Positions 53,852 through 63,424 of a stretch of 64,000 nt of DNA are shown piece after piece (the stretch's first letter is position 1; each line of letters opens with the position of its first letter). Origin of the DNA: Taibaiella lutea. GTDB taxonomy: Bacteria; Bacteroidota; Bacteroidia; Chitinophagales; Chitinophagaceae. A program made the position numbers and the translations under genes. The stretch lies in NCBI RefSeq assembly GCF_008629695.1, contig NZ_VWSH01000003.1, positions 743,688-807,687 on the forward strand. The letters run 5' to 3'. The notes under the pieces were generated by a model. That model was not told the origin of the DNA. It worked only from the letters and a program-made list of their open reading frames with translations, and searched no databases.

Positions 53852-55123
53852 ATGAATAATAATATAAAAATTGCTATAATAGGCTTAGGGTATGTAGGGT
53901 TACCACTTGCAATTGAATTTTCAAAAAAGTATAAAACAGTCGGTTTCGATATAAAGGAAGAAAGAATAAAAGAACTGGGAGAAGGAAATGATAGTACTAA
54001 AGAAGCTAACTTAGAGGATTTGTCTTATGCAATAAAACAAAAGAATTTATTCTTTAGCAATGATATGGAAACGTTGAAACAGTGCAATGTTTTTATTGTC
54101 ACTGTTCCTACGCCTATCAATCAGTTTAAGGCGCCCGACTTAGGACCGCTTATCGGCGCATCCAAAATGCTTGGAAGCATTTTAAAGAAAGGGGATATCG
54201 TAATATATGAATCTACTGTTTATCCGGGATGTACAGAAGAAGATTGTGTACCCGTATTGGAAAAATACTCCGGCCTTAAATTTAATTCAGATTTTTATTG
54301 TGGTTATTCTCCCGAAAGAATTAATCCGGGAGATAAAGTAAATACACTTACAAAAATCAAAAAGGTTACTTCAGGGTCTACTCCTGAAATTGCGGACATT
54401 GTAGATAGCCTTTATGCTTCTATTATCACCGCCGGAACCCATAAGGCGCCAAGTTTAAAAGTTGCCGAAGCTTCAAAAGCTATTGAAAATGCACAGCGTG
54501 ATGTAAATATCTCTTTTGTAAACGAATTAGCTTTAATTTTTGACAGAATTGGTATTGATACTACTGATGTATTAGAAGCTGCAGGAACCAAATGGAATTT
54601 TCTGAAATATAAACCGGGATTAGTTGGCGGCCATTGTATTGGTGTTGACCCGTATTATTTGGCACATAAAGCAGAATCGTTAGGATATTATCCGCAAGTT
54701 ATACTCTCCGGCCGAAGGGTTAATGATAATATGGGTATGTTTGTAGCTAATAAGGTTGTAAAGCTTCTGATTGGTAAAGGTCATAAAGTTGCAGGAGCAA
54801 AGGCGTTGATTTTAGGCATGACATTTAAAGAAAATTGCCCTGATATACGTAATTCAAGGGTGATTGATATTTATAATGAGCTAGAACAATTTGGCCTGGT
54901 TGTAGATGTTTATGATCCGCATGCAAACAACCATGAAGTAAAAGAAGAATATGGTATTGATTTGATTGATAATATTGATGATAAATACGAAGCTATAATA
55001 TTGGCTGTATCTCATAATGAATTTATCAATTTAGACTTCAAAGAAATCAAAAATGGTAATGATGCTGTTTTATTTGATACAAAATCGTTCCTGAACAGGA
55101 ATCTTATTGATTCCAGATTATAA
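53852..55123 (+). CDS. UDP-HexNAc 6-dehydrogenase (WbpA/TviB-like)
   Basis: This 423-residue nucleotide-sugar dehydrogenase starts with IAIIGLGYVGLPLAIEFSKK and has the catalytic Cys262 in VGGHCIGVDPYYLAHKAE. VYPGCTEEDCVPVLE and FKENCPDIRNSRVIDI are family motifs of the WbpA/WbpO/TviB branch, which oxidises UDP-GlcNAc or UDP-GalNAc to the uronic acid. The following WbpD- and WbpB-like genes suggest UDP-GlcNAcA as product. It complements the UDP-glucose dehydrogenase at 47403. Confidence 0.92.
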   Translation: MNNNIKIAIIGLGYVGLPLAIEFSKKYKTVGFDIKEERIKELGEGNDSTKEANLEDLSYAIKQKNLFFSNDMETLKQCNVFIVTVPTPINQFKAPDLGPLIGASKMLGSILKKGDIVIYESTVYPGCTEEDCVPVLEKYSGLKFNSDFYCGYSPERINPGDKVNTLTKIKKVTSGSTPEIADIVDSLYASIITAGTHKAPSLKVAEASKAIENAQRDVNISFVNELALIFDRIGIDTTDVLEAAGTKWNFLKYKPGLVGGHCIGVDPYYLAHKAESLGYYPQVILSGRRVNDNMGMFVANKVVKLLIGKGHKVAGAKALILGMTFKENCPDIRNSRVIDIYNELEQFGLVVDVYDPHANNHEVKEEYGIDLIDNIDDKYEAIILAVSHNEFINLDFKEIKNGNDAVLFDTKSFLNRNLIDSRL

Positions 55124-55152
55124 TATTATTTAGTAATTAAACAACGATAAAA

Positions 55153-55728
55153 TTGGAATCATTTTTTGTACATGAATCAGCTGTTATTGATGAAGGATGT
55201 ACCATCGGAAACGGAGTAAAAATCTGGCATTTTTGTCATATAATGCCTAAGTGTATTATAGGAGAAGGAAGTAATATAGGACAGAATTGTGTAATTTTTC
55301 CCAATGTGGTTTTGGGCAGAAATGTAAAAGTTCAAAATAATGTTTCTATATATGAAGGTGTGACTTGTGATGATGATGTATTTCTTGGGCCTTCTATGGT
55401 ATTTACGAATGTTACGAATCCAAGAAGCGGTGTAAATAGAAGAGGGCAGTATTCAAAAACGAATGTTGGTAAAGGAGCATCTATTGGTGCAAATGCTACT
55501 ATAGTCTGCGGCCATGATATCGGAGAATATGCTTTTATAGGAGCCGGAGCCGTTGTAACAAAATCGGTGCCGGCTTACGCTTTAGTTGTTGGAAATCCTG
55601 CTAAACAAATAGGCTGGATGAGTGAATATGGATATCGTTTGGCTTTTGATGCAGATGGACATGCAATTTGTGCTGAAAGCAGTCAGGAATATAGACTTGA
55701 AAATAAAATTGTTAAAAGAATAAAGTAA
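55153..55728 (+). CDS. WbpD-like nucleotide-sugar N-acetyltransferase
   Basis: This 191-residue left-handed beta-helix acetyltransferase has hexapeptide repeats (IGNGVKIWHFCHIMPKCIIG, IGQNCVIFPNVVLGRNVKVQ, DDDVFLGPSMVFTNVTNP). The C-terminal VVTKSVPAYALVVGNPAKQI is typical. It starts with TTG at 55153, 29 bp after the previous stop; the next Met would remove the first repeat. In the Wbp pathway this enzyme acetylates the 3-amino group of UDP-GlcNAc(3NH2)A with acetyl-CoA. Confidence 0.92.
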   Translation: MESFFVHESAVIDEGCTIGNGVKIWHFCHIMPKCIIGEGSNIGQNCVIFPNVVLGRNVKVQNNVSIYEGVTCDDDVFLGPSMVFTNVTNPRSGVNRRGQYSKTNVGKGASIGANATIVCGHDIGEYAFIGAGAVVTKSVPAYALVVGNPAKQIGWMSEYGYRLAFDADGHAICAESSQEYRLENKIVKRIK

Positions 55729-55737
55729 ATACTGTTC

Positions 55738-56757
55738 ATGCAGACTTCAGAACAAAAAGTAAAATTTGCCGTGGTTGGTTGTGGCCATATAGGAAAACGC
55801 CATGCCGAAATGGTGAGCCGTAATAGTGAAAGCGAATTAGTGGCATTAATTGACGTAAAAGAGAAAGATCAACTGAATATTGATCATTTTGATGTGCCTT
55901 TTTTTAAGTCTCTTGAAGAATTTTTGCAATCCGGCATTGAGGCTGATGTAATAAACATAGCGTCCCCTAATGGATTTCATGCTAACCAGGCTTTGCAAGC
56001 CTTAGAAGCAAGAAAACATATCGTCATTGAAAAACCTATGGCATTAAATAAGTCTGATGCTGAAAAGGTAATTTTTAAAGCCCTGCATGTACATAAGCAA
56101 GTATTTGCCGTAATGCAAAACAGATATTCTCCTCCATCTGTCTGGGTAAAAGATTTGATTGAAAGCGGCAAGCTGGGAAAGATATTCATGGTACAATTAA
56201 ATTGCTATTGGAACAGAGATAATCGCTATTATAAAAACGACAGTTGGCATGGTAAGAAAGATTTAGATGGAGGAACATTGTTTACCCAATTCTCACATTT
56301 CATTGATATCATGTACTGGTTGTTTGGTGATATTTCAAATATTCAGGCAAAGTTTAATGATTTTAACCATAAAGACTTGACAGACTTTGAAGATAGCGGG
56401 TTTGTTAATTTTGATTTTGTAAATGACGGCATGGGATGTATCAATTATTCTACCTCAATCTGGAATCAGAATCTGGAAAGTTCAATGACCATTATAGCGG
56501 AAAACGGGTCGGTTAAAATTGGCGGTCAATATATGGATAAAGTAGAGTATTGTCATGTGAAGGATTATGTTATGCCGGAATTAGCACCCACTAATCCGGG
56601 TAATGATTACGGCGCTTATAAAGGTTCAGCAGCAAACCACCATTATGTAATTGAAAATGTAGTTGATGTTTTAAAGGGAAGAGCAACTATTACCACCAAC
56701 GCATTGGAAGGGTTAAAGATTGTTGATATCATTGAAAAAATTTATGCTCTTAAATAG
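55738..56757 (+). CDS. WbpB/WlbA-like sugar 3-dehydrogenase (Gfo/Idh/MocA)
   Basis: This 339-residue Rossmann oxidoreductase starts FAVVGCGHIGKRHAEMVSRN and has HIVIEKPMALNKSDAEKV, where EKP carries the catalytic Lys. GGTLFTQFSHFIDIMYWLFG gives the active-site His region of the WlbA type. It oxidises C3 of UDP-GlcNAcA to the 3-keto sugar. It lies 9 bp after the WbpD-like gene. The aminotransferase that should act between them (WbpE) is not in this window. Confidence 0.9.
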   Translation: MQTSEQKVKFAVVGCGHIGKRHAEMVSRNSESELVALIDVKEKDQLNIDHFDVPFFKSLEEFLQSGIEADVINIASPNGFHANQALQALEARKHIVIEKPMALNKSDAEKVIFKALHVHKQVFAVMQNRYSPPSVWVKDLIESGKLGKIFMVQLNCYWNRDNRYYKNDSWHGKKDLDGGTLFTQFSHFIDIMYWLFGDISNIQAKFNDFNHKDLTDFEDSGFVNFDFVNDGMGCINYSTSIWNQNLESSMTIIAENGSVKIGGQYMDKVEYCHVKDYVMPELAPTNPGNDYGAYKGSAANHHYVIENVVDVLKGRATITTNALEGLKIVDIIEKIYALK

Positions 56758-56763
56758 AATAAA

Positions 56764-57741
56764 ATGAACTTAAAAGATAGTAAGATATTAGTAATTGGAG
56801 GCGCCGGCTTTATTGGCAGTTTTGTAGTTTCTGAACTATTAAAAGAAGATGTAGCAGAAGTAGTCGTTTATGATAACTTTGCCAGAGGCCAAAAGGATTA
56901 TTTAACAGAATCATTAAAAGATCCCAGGTGTAGCATTTTTCCTATCGGTGGAGATATTCGTGAAATTGATATTTTGAATGATGCCGTTAAGGGAAAGGAC
57001 TATGTATTTTGTCTGGCTGCAATGTGGTTATTGCATTGCAAGGATTATCCCCGCACCGCATTTGAAGTAAATATGGCCGGTACTTTTAATGTGCTTGAAG
57101 CATGTGTGAAGAATAATATCAAGAAACTAATCTGGTCATCTTCAGCTTCTGTATATGGCGATGCTGTGCAGGTTCCTATGACTGAAGAGCACCCGTTTAA
57201 TAATAAAAATTTCTACGGGGCAACTAAAATTGCAGGAGAAGCTATGGCTACTGCATTCTATGACCGTTATGGATTAGAGGTAATAGGATTGCGTTATATG
57301 AATGTTTATGGACCTCATCAAGATCAGACTGCTGCTTATACCGGCGTTATTCCTATTATGTTGAATAAAATTGATGCTAATGAAGCTCCCACAATTAATG
57401 GGGACGGAAGTCAGGCGTATGATTTTATTTATGTAGAAGATGTTGCGCGTTGCAATGTTGATGCCTTAAAAAGCGATACTCCATTCGGATTTTACAATGT
57501 GGGAACGGAAATTCAGACATCTATTAAAGAACTTTGCGATACTATTTTGCGTTTGAAAAATTCGGATCTTAAAGTTACTTATAAGCCATATTCAGAAGAC
57601 GATGCCCGCCAATTTGTACAAAACAGAATCGGAAGCCGTCAAAAAGCCGAACAAGAACTTGGCTTTAAATATAAATACGAGCTTGAGGAAGGACTAAACA
57701 AATTGATTGAATGGCGTAGCCAAAACGTAGGCAAGAATTAA
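56764..57741 (+). CDS. NAD-dependent nucleotide-sugar epimerase/dehydratase
   Basis: This 325-residue extended SDR has IGGAGFIGSFVVSELLKE at the N-terminus, LIWSSSASVYGDA and the catalytic YxxxK in FYGATKIAGE. YDFIYVEDVARCNVDALK is usual for UDP-glucose 4-epimerase-like enzymes. The likely role is C4 epimerisation of a UDP-sugar for the glycan; the precise substrate is not set by sequence. It is tightly packed (6 bp upstream, 4 bp downstream). Confidence 0.88.
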   Translation: MNLKDSKILVIGGAGFIGSFVVSELLKEDVAEVVVYDNFARGQKDYLTESLKDPRCSIFPIGGDIREIDILNDAVKGKDYVFCLAAMWLLHCKDYPRTAFEVNMAGTFNVLEACVKNNIKKLIWSSSASVYGDAVQVPMTEEHPFNNKNFYGATKIAGEAMATAFYDRYGLEVIGLRYMNVYGPHQDQTAAYTGVIPIMLNKIDANEAPTINGDGSQAYDFIYVEDVARCNVDALKSDTPFGFYNVGTEIQTSIKELCDTILRLKNSDLKVTYKPYSEDDARQFVQNRIGSRQKAEQELGFKYKYELEEGLNKLIEWRSQNVGKN

Positions 57742-57745
57742 AATA

Positions 57746-58942
57746 ATGTATCATTCAATAGGAATAGTAGGCGGAGGTATTGTGGGATTGGCCATTGCCT
57801 ATAAATTGCAAAAACAATACCCAAATTCGAAGGTTACTTTATTCGAAAAAGAACCTCAGCTTGGTAAACATCAATCTGGTAGAAACAGTGGCGTACTCCA
57901 TTGTGGTCTTTATTATGAGCCGGGATCTTTAAAAGCTAAATTAGCTGTTTCGGGAATTAAACAAATGACCGCTTTTTGCCGTGACCATGAAATTCCTCAT
58001 GAAATTTGTGGAAAAGTAGTTGTGGCCTCTGATGCAAGGGAAGAAGGGTTTTTAAATAATTTATATGCCAGAGGAAAAGCAAATGGGCTTTCTGAATTAA
58101 AATACCTGACCAAAGAAGAGCTTGCAATAAGAGAACCTTTTGTAAAAGCTCATAAAGCATTATTGGTTCCCGAAGAAGGCATCGTTGATTATAAGGCTGT
58201 AATGCAACAACTTTCTTCATTGATTCTGGAATCTAACGGCAGTATTTTTCTTAATACTGAAATCCGGAAAGTCGAGGAACGTAATGATGGCATTGTTGTT
58301 AAAAGTAAAAATGGTGAGACCTGGCAATTTGATCTTTTAGTGAACTGTGCAGGTTTATATTCCGATAAAGTATTCTCAACATTTACCGGAGAGAAAAGAC
58401 CATTAAGAATTATACCATTCAGGGGAGAATATATGATGCTAAAACCTGAAGCGGAGAAACTGGTAAATCATCTTATTTATCCGGTTCCGGATCCTGAATA
58501 TCCTTTCCTGGGTATTCATTTTACCCGGATGATGGATGGAAGAAAAGAAGTTGGACCCAATGCGGTTTTTGCATTTAAACGAGAAGGGTATACCAATAGG
58601 GATTTCTCACTAAACGAAACGCTTGATGCAATAACCTATAAAGGTTTTGGAAATTTTATTTTTAAAAACTTTTCATTTTCAATGGGTGAATTAAACAGCT
58701 CCCTGTTTGTTAAAGCATTTTTAAAAAAAGCAAGAAAGTTAGTTCCTGATATATCTGAAAATGATTTTGAAAAAGGCTCTGCAGGTGTAAGAGCACAAGC
58801 TATGGATGCAAAAGGCAAATTGATTATGGATTTTAATGTGGTCAGGAAAGGAAAACAAGTTCATGTATTAAATGCTCCTTCACCTGGTGCTACAGCTTCT
58901 CTTGCCATTGCCGATTATATAATTGAAGAATACATAAAATAA
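57746..58942 (+). CDS. lhgO: L-2-hydroxyglutarate oxidase-like FAD enzyme
   Basis: This 398-residue DAO-family flavoprotein has FAD-binding IGIVGGGIVGLAIAYKLQK and the LhgO hallmark SGRNSGVLHCGLYYEPGSL. PFRGEYMMLKPEAEKLVNHL, HFTRMMDGRKEVGPNAVFAF and NAPSPGATASLAIADYI are also typical. LhgO oxidises L-2-hydroxyglutarate to 2-oxoglutarate. Placed four bases after the epimerase in a polysaccharide operon it may have another alpha-hydroxyacid substrate, or recycle a by-product; context-based doubt is noted. Confidence 0.82.
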   Translation: MYHSIGIVGGGIVGLAIAYKLQKQYPNSKVTLFEKEPQLGKHQSGRNSGVLHCGLYYEPGSLKAKLAVSGIKQMTAFCRDHEIPHEICGKVVVASDAREEGFLNNLYARGKANGLSELKYLTKEELAIREPFVKAHKALLVPEEGIVDYKAVMQQLSSLILESNGSIFLNTEIRKVEERNDGIVVKSKNGETWQFDLLVNCAGLYSDKVFSTFTGEKRPLRIIPFRGEYMMLKPEAEKLVNHLIYPVPDPEYPFLGIHFTRMMDGRKEVGPNAVFAFKREGYTNRDFSLNETLDAITYKGFGNFIFKNFSFSMGELNSSLFVKAFLKKARKLVPDISENDFEKGSAGVRAQAMDAKGKLIMDFNVVRKGKQVHVLNAPSPGATASLAIADYIIEEYIK

Positions 58943-58997
58943 TATTCTTTAATATAATCCACCGAGCGAACAGTGCTAATATAAAAGATTCAAAAGA

Positions 58998-60887
58998 ATG
59001 TGTGGTATAGCCGGAATATTAAATATTAACAGACAGCCAGTATCGCATCAGGAAATTATTCTGATGACAAATGCTCTTGCTCATCGCGGGCCTGATGGAG
59101 AAGGAACTTATATCGATGAATACATGGCTTTGGGTCATAGACGTTTAGCGATTCTCGACACATCTCCTAAAGGCGCTCAACCTATGGCCTCTAAAAATGG
59201 AGAATGGGTAATTATTTTTAATGGATGTATTTATAATTATCTTGAACTTAAACTGGAATTAAGAAATAAAGGGCATGAATTTATTTCCACATCAGATACA
59301 GAAGTATTAGCAGAAGGAATAAGTGAATATGGAATGGATTTCATGCACCGCCTGGACGGTATGTTTGCTGTAGCTGCCTGGCACAAACCATCTCAGACTT
59401 TATGGTTAAGCAGAGACAGGTTTGGGGTAAAGCCACTCTATTACCATTTCAAAAATGGCACTTTGCTATTTGCATCAGAAATTAAAGGCATTATTGCTCA
59501 TCCTAAATATCAGGTACAACTCAATTATTCTGCGTTAAACGAATATTTTACTTTCCAGAATATGTTTAGTTTTAATACACTATTTGATGGAGTAAAAATG
59601 TTGCCGGCTGCCAATACTGTAAAAATAAATTTAGAAACAACAGATATCAAACATCAAAGTTGGTGGAATTATGATTTCACGCAACCGGATGATTCATTGA
59701 CTTTTGAAGATGCAAAAGAAGAAACCATGCGTCTTTTTAAAAAGGCTGTTGCCAAGCAAATGGTAGCAGACGTTCCTGTTGGAAGTTATTTGTCTGGAGG
59801 AATGGATTCCGGATCTATAGCCTCGGTTGCAAGCCAGCATGTACCGCGATTATACACGTTTACCTGTGGCTTTGACATGAGCACAGTTACTGGCGTAGAG
59901 GCAAATTACGATGAACGTAGGGATGCAGAGCTTATGGCCAGCTATTTTAAAACAGAGCACTATGAGCAGGTCATTAATGCCGGAGATCTTCGATGGTCAT
60001 TACCGAAGTTAGTGTGGCATTTGGAGGACCTCCGGGTGGGAATGAGTTATCCCAATTACTATATTAGTGGTTTAGCTTCCAAATTTGTTAAAGTGTGCTT
60101 ACAAGGAACCGGAGGAGACGAATTGTTTGGCGGATATCCCTGGCGTTATTACAGGGTATTTCAATCCCTTAATCAAAAAGATTTCTTTGATCAATATTAT
60201 GGATTCTGGCAACGCCTGGTGCCGGATGAGCAGAGGAAAGAGTTGTTTACAGATGTCATTGCAGGAAAGGTAGATGTGGGCGAACCAAGAAGAATATTTG
60301 AGAAGGTGTTTACTTTTAATTCAAATCTGAATTATGATACGCCTGAGCAGCATATAAATAATTCTCTTTATTTTGAAATTAAAACTTTTTTATCCGGCTT
60401 ACTTTTAGTAGGCGACAAGTTATCAATGGCGCATGGCCTGGAAGAACGTTTCCCTTTTCTGGATAATGAATTGGTTAATTTTGCACAGAAGATCCCTATC
60501 AGGCATAAGCTGGGTAATCTGGAAAATATGAAGCGGATGGATGAGAATAAAGCCGGTAATAAGGTAAATGCTTATAGAGAATTCGATGACGGTAAAAATG
60601 TATTGAGAAAAGCAATGGGTAACTTTTTGCCCGAACAAATCATTAATCGTAAAAAACAAGGATTTAGTGCACCCGATGAAAGTTGGTACAGAGGAGAAAA
60701 TGCTGATTATGTGAAAGAGCTTTTATTGAATAAAAAAACGGTGAGTTCTGAATTTATTAACCCAAAATACATGGAGAAAATAATAAATGAACATACTAAT
60801 CAACGCATTAATCACCGATTACTTATATGGAGCTTTATGAACTTTGAATGGTGGTGCAGAATATTTCTTAATAATGAAAGTGTTTAG
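58998..60887 (+). CDS. asnB: AsnB-type glutamine amidotransferase
   Basis: This 629-residue enzyme has the class II glutaminase domain with nucleophile Cys2 (MCGIAGI, also ALAHRGPDGEG and SDTEVLAEGI). The synthetase domain carries the PP-loop SGGMDS at residues 266-271 and GTGGDELFGGYPWRY. Inside a uronic-acid glycan operon such proteins (WbpS type) commonly amidate the uronic-acid carboxyl group rather than aspartate. It is directly abutted by the next gene. Confidence 0.9.
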   Translation: MCGIAGILNINRQPVSHQEIILMTNALAHRGPDGEGTYIDEYMALGHRRLAILDTSPKGAQPMASKNGEWVIIFNGCIYNYLELKLELRNKGHEFISTSDTEVLAEGISEYGMDFMHRLDGMFAVAAWHKPSQTLWLSRDRFGVKPLYYHFKNGTLLFASEIKGIIAHPKYQVQLNYSALNEYFTFQNMFSFNTLFDGVKMLPAANTVKINLETTDIKHQSWWNYDFTQPDDSLTFEDAKEETMRLFKKAVAKQMVADVPVGSYLSGGMDSGSIASVASQHVPRLYTFTCGFDMSTVTGVEANYDERRDAELMASYFKTEHYEQVINAGDLRWSLPKLVWHLEDLRVGMSYPNYYISGLASKFVKVCLQGTGGDELFGGYPWRYYRVFQSLNQKDFFDQYYGFWQRLVPDEQRKELFTDVIAGKVDVGEPRRIFEKVFTFNSNLNYDTPEQHINNSLYFEIKTFLSGLLLVGDKLSMAHGLEERFPFLDNELVNFAQKIPIRHKLGNLENMKRMDENKAGNKVNAYREFDDGKNVLRKAMGNFLPEQIINRKKQGFSAPDESWYRGENADYVKELLLNKKTVSSEFINPKYMEKIINEHTNQRINHRLLIWSFMNFEWWCRIFLNNESV

Positions 60888-61739
60888 ATGAAAAAAATAT
60901 TAATAACAGGGGCAGGCGGATTAGTGGGAACTCATTTAATACAACTGCTGCAACAAGATAATATTATTTATACCATTTCGCAATCAATAATAAGCGAAAA
61001 CAATATAAATATTGACCTTTCTAAAGAATGGGATATTGCATTATTGCCAAATGATATAGATGCTATAATCCATTTAGCTCAGAGCAGAAAATTCAGGCAA
61101 TTCCCTGAAACAGCTACAGATATATTTTACACAAATACACTAAGCACTTTAAAATTAATTGATTTTGCTCACAAGACCGGAGTAAAGAAATTTATTTATG
61201 CATCATCAGGTGGCATTTATGGGACAGGTGATGTAGCTTTTATAGAATCTGATGCAATAACCTATCCGCAGAATCAAGGTTTCTATCTTACTTCTAAATA
61301 TAGCAGTGAACTTATTTTGGATAATTATGCAAATCTTTTAGACATTGTTCAACTACGATTTTTCTTTGTATATGGTAATGGACAAGATCAAAGTATGTTA
61401 ATACCAAGGCTTGTCGATTCCGTTAAAACAGGGAAACCTATAATATTGCAGGGGAAGGAAGGAATAAAAATAAATCCTATTCATGTTTCTGATGCTGTAA
61501 AAGCAATAAAAGATGCTATTGATATAAAAGGAAGCCATAAAATAAATATAGCGGGGCCGGAATCAATGACAATAAAGAGGATCGGTGAATTAATCGGAAG
61601 ATTAACCCAACGAGAACCAAATTTTATTTATGAAGACGATAAGCCTGTAAAAAGTATTCTTGGAGATATTCAAAAAATGAAAGATGTCTTGCATGCACCA
61701 ACTGTGACAGTTGAAGAAGGTATAAAATCAATAATTTAA
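60888..61739 (+). CDS. NAD-dependent epimerase/dehydratase family protein
   Basis: This 283-residue extended SDR has the Rossmann motif ITGAGGLVGTHLIQLLQQ, FIYASSGGIYGTGD and the catalytic pair in FYLTSKYSSE (YxxxK-like). PIHVSDAVKAIKDAIDI and the nucleotide-sugar C-terminus INIAGPESMTIKRIGELIG are present. It starts immediately after the asnB stop. The substrate is probably a nucleotide sugar; it is not resolved. Confidence 0.85.
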   Translation: MKKILITGAGGLVGTHLIQLLQQDNIIYTISQSIISENNINIDLSKEWDIALLPNDIDAIIHLAQSRKFRQFPETATDIFYTNTLSTLKLIDFAHKTGVKKFIYASSGGIYGTGDVAFIESDAITYPQNQGFYLTSKYSSELILDNYANLLDIVQLRFFFVYGNGQDQSMLIPRLVDSVKTGKPIILQGKEGIKINPIHVSDAVKAIKDAIDIKGSHKINIAGPESMTIKRIGELIGRLTQREPNFIYEDDKPVKSILGDIQKMKDVLHAPTVTVEEGIKSII

Positions 61740-61751
61740 TATTTAGCAAAT

Positions 61752-62642
61752 ATGGAATCAAATAATACTTCGCGCAGTTTTAGTGATAAATGGCATAAAA
61801 ACGCACAATTGGCTTTCAAAACTACATCTGACCCGCAATCAGAAGTTTTCAATTGGATTGTTGGTCGCAATGGATTTAAAGATGAACAAGGCTTGGTTAA
61901 TTATTTGTCTGACAAAAAAAGAATTCTTGATGGTGGTTGTGGAAATGGCAGAGTAACTGCTCTCCTGCGAAAATATTCGAACCCGGAAACAACAGAAATT
62001 GTGGGCATTGATTTAACTGCGGCCGATGTTGCACAAGAAAATTTGTCTGATGAAAAAAATGTTCATTTCTATTCAAAAAATTTGCTTGATAACCTGGAAG
62101 ATCTTGGCAAATTTGATTTTATATATTGTCAGGAAGTATTGCATCATACAGGTAATGCATTAAAAGGGTTCGAAAATTTAGTGCAGATTTTAGAACCAGG
62201 TGGAGAAATTGCAATTTATGTCTATAAGCAAAAGGCTCCGGTACGCGAATTTGTAGATGATTATATACGTGATAGAATTGCCGATTTGAGCTATGAGGAA
62301 GCTATAAAACATTGCGATCAACTAACTGAATTAGGTAAAGTGCTGTCAGAGCTTAAATTAAATATAAAAGTGCCCGCTGTCGATCTTTTGCAGATTGAAG
62401 CAGGCGAATATGATATTCAAAGATTTCTCTATCATTTTTTTGCAAAGCTTTTCTGGAATGATGCATATACATTTAATGAAAACTCAGTAATTAATTACGA
62501 TTGGTATCATCCTATTGATTGTACAAGGCACACCATCGAAGAAGTCAGAGACTGGTTTAATCAAAGTGGCCTTGTTATTAATCATGAATGTGTTGATCAT
62601 TATGGTATTACTGTAAAAGGAAAAAAAACAGATGAAAAATGA
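61752..62642 (+). CDS. Class I SAM-dependent methyltransferase
   Basis: This 296-residue methyltransferase has the SAM-binding motif I ILDGGCGNGRVTALLRKYS, then VGIDLTAADVAQENL, DFIYCQEVLHHTGN and LEPGGEIAIYVYKQKAP. It probably methylates a sugar or an acyl group of the glycan. It overlaps the next gene by 11 bp, so translation is coupled. Confidence 0.88.
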   Translation: MESNNTSRSFSDKWHKNAQLAFKTTSDPQSEVFNWIVGRNGFKDEQGLVNYLSDKKRILDGGCGNGRVTALLRKYSNPETTEIVGIDLTAADVAQENLSDEKNVHFYSKNLLDNLEDLGKFDFIYCQEVLHHTGNALKGFENLVQILEPGGEIAIYVYKQKAPVREFVDDYIRDRIADLSYEEAIKHCDQLTELGKVLSELKLNIKVPAVDLLQIEAGEYDIQRFLYHFFAKLFWNDAYTFNENSVINYDWYHPIDCTRHTIEEVRDWFNQSGLVINHECVDHYGITVKGKKTDEK

Positions 62643-63378
62643 TTTTACTTTACAAGGTTATGAAACCTTATTAAAGCAAGCTTTAGATTCCGGATATCAA
62701 TTCTGTAGCTTTGAGAATATATATCAAGAAAATCTTGACAAAATATGTTATTTAAGACACGATATTGATGCAGATGTTACAGCCGCGTTTAAGCTTGCCG
62801 AAATTGAAAATAGCCTGGGAGTAAGAGCAACTTACTTCTTCATGTTGCGTTCACCTGTTTATAACTTATTTAGTAGATTTAATCAGAAGCTGGTTGAGAG
62901 AATAATTAAACTTGACCATCATATTGCATTGCATTTTGATGAGAATTTTGCTTGTGAAAGACCGGAACCTTTGCAAAATCAAATTGAACGTGAGTTGGAT
63001 ATACTTAATTCGAACTTTGGCATTAATACAAACATAGTTTCTTTTCACCAACCTTCGGAACGCATTTTGCAAAATAAAATTCAGCTTAAAAACATTATAC
63101 ACACTTACGATAAGCCTTTATTTAAGGATATTCATTACGTTTCAGATTCTAATAAAAACTGGAGAAATGATCATCCATTTGACACATTCAAAGAACAAAC
63201 TGTTGATAAAATCCAACTTCTGATTCACCCGATGTGGTGGGTGTTTGAAAAGAACTATAATACAAGGACCGTTTGGAAAAAAACGCTCATTAATAATTTT
63301 AATTTGATGCAGAATCAAATTCTGGAAACAGAAGGAGCTTTTGGTGGTGCCGTAGAAATTAAGTTAAAAGATAAGTAA
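62632..63378 (+). CDS. Polysaccharide-deacetylase-like protein
   Basis: This 248-residue protein has the NodB-like beginning ICYLRHDIDADVTAAFKLAE and GVRATYFFMLRSPVYNLF. HHIALHFDEN and SFHQPSERIL give the further metal-site His residues. The RHDID motif supplies the catalytic Asp pair of carbohydrate esterase 4 enzymes. Homologues in O-antigen clusters are annotated as polysaccharide deacetylases or hypothetical. It acts in the cytoplasm (no signal peptide). It overlaps the methyltransferase gene. Confidence 0.75.
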   Translation: MKNDFTLQGYETLLKQALDSGYQFCSFENIYQENLDKICYLRHDIDADVTAAFKLAEIENSLGVRATYFFMLRSPVYNLFSRFNQKLVERIIKLDHHIALHFDENFACERPEPLQNQIERELDILNSNFGINTNIVSFHQPSERILQNKIQLKNIIHTYDKPLFKDIHYVSDSNKNWRNDHPFDTFKEQTVDKIQLLIHPMWWVFEKNYNTRTVWKKTLINNFNLMQNQILETEGAFGGAVEIKLKDK

Positions 63379-63424
63379 TGTGTTTTATCGTTAGATTTTT
63401 TTTATAAATAAATATTTGTTCTTA

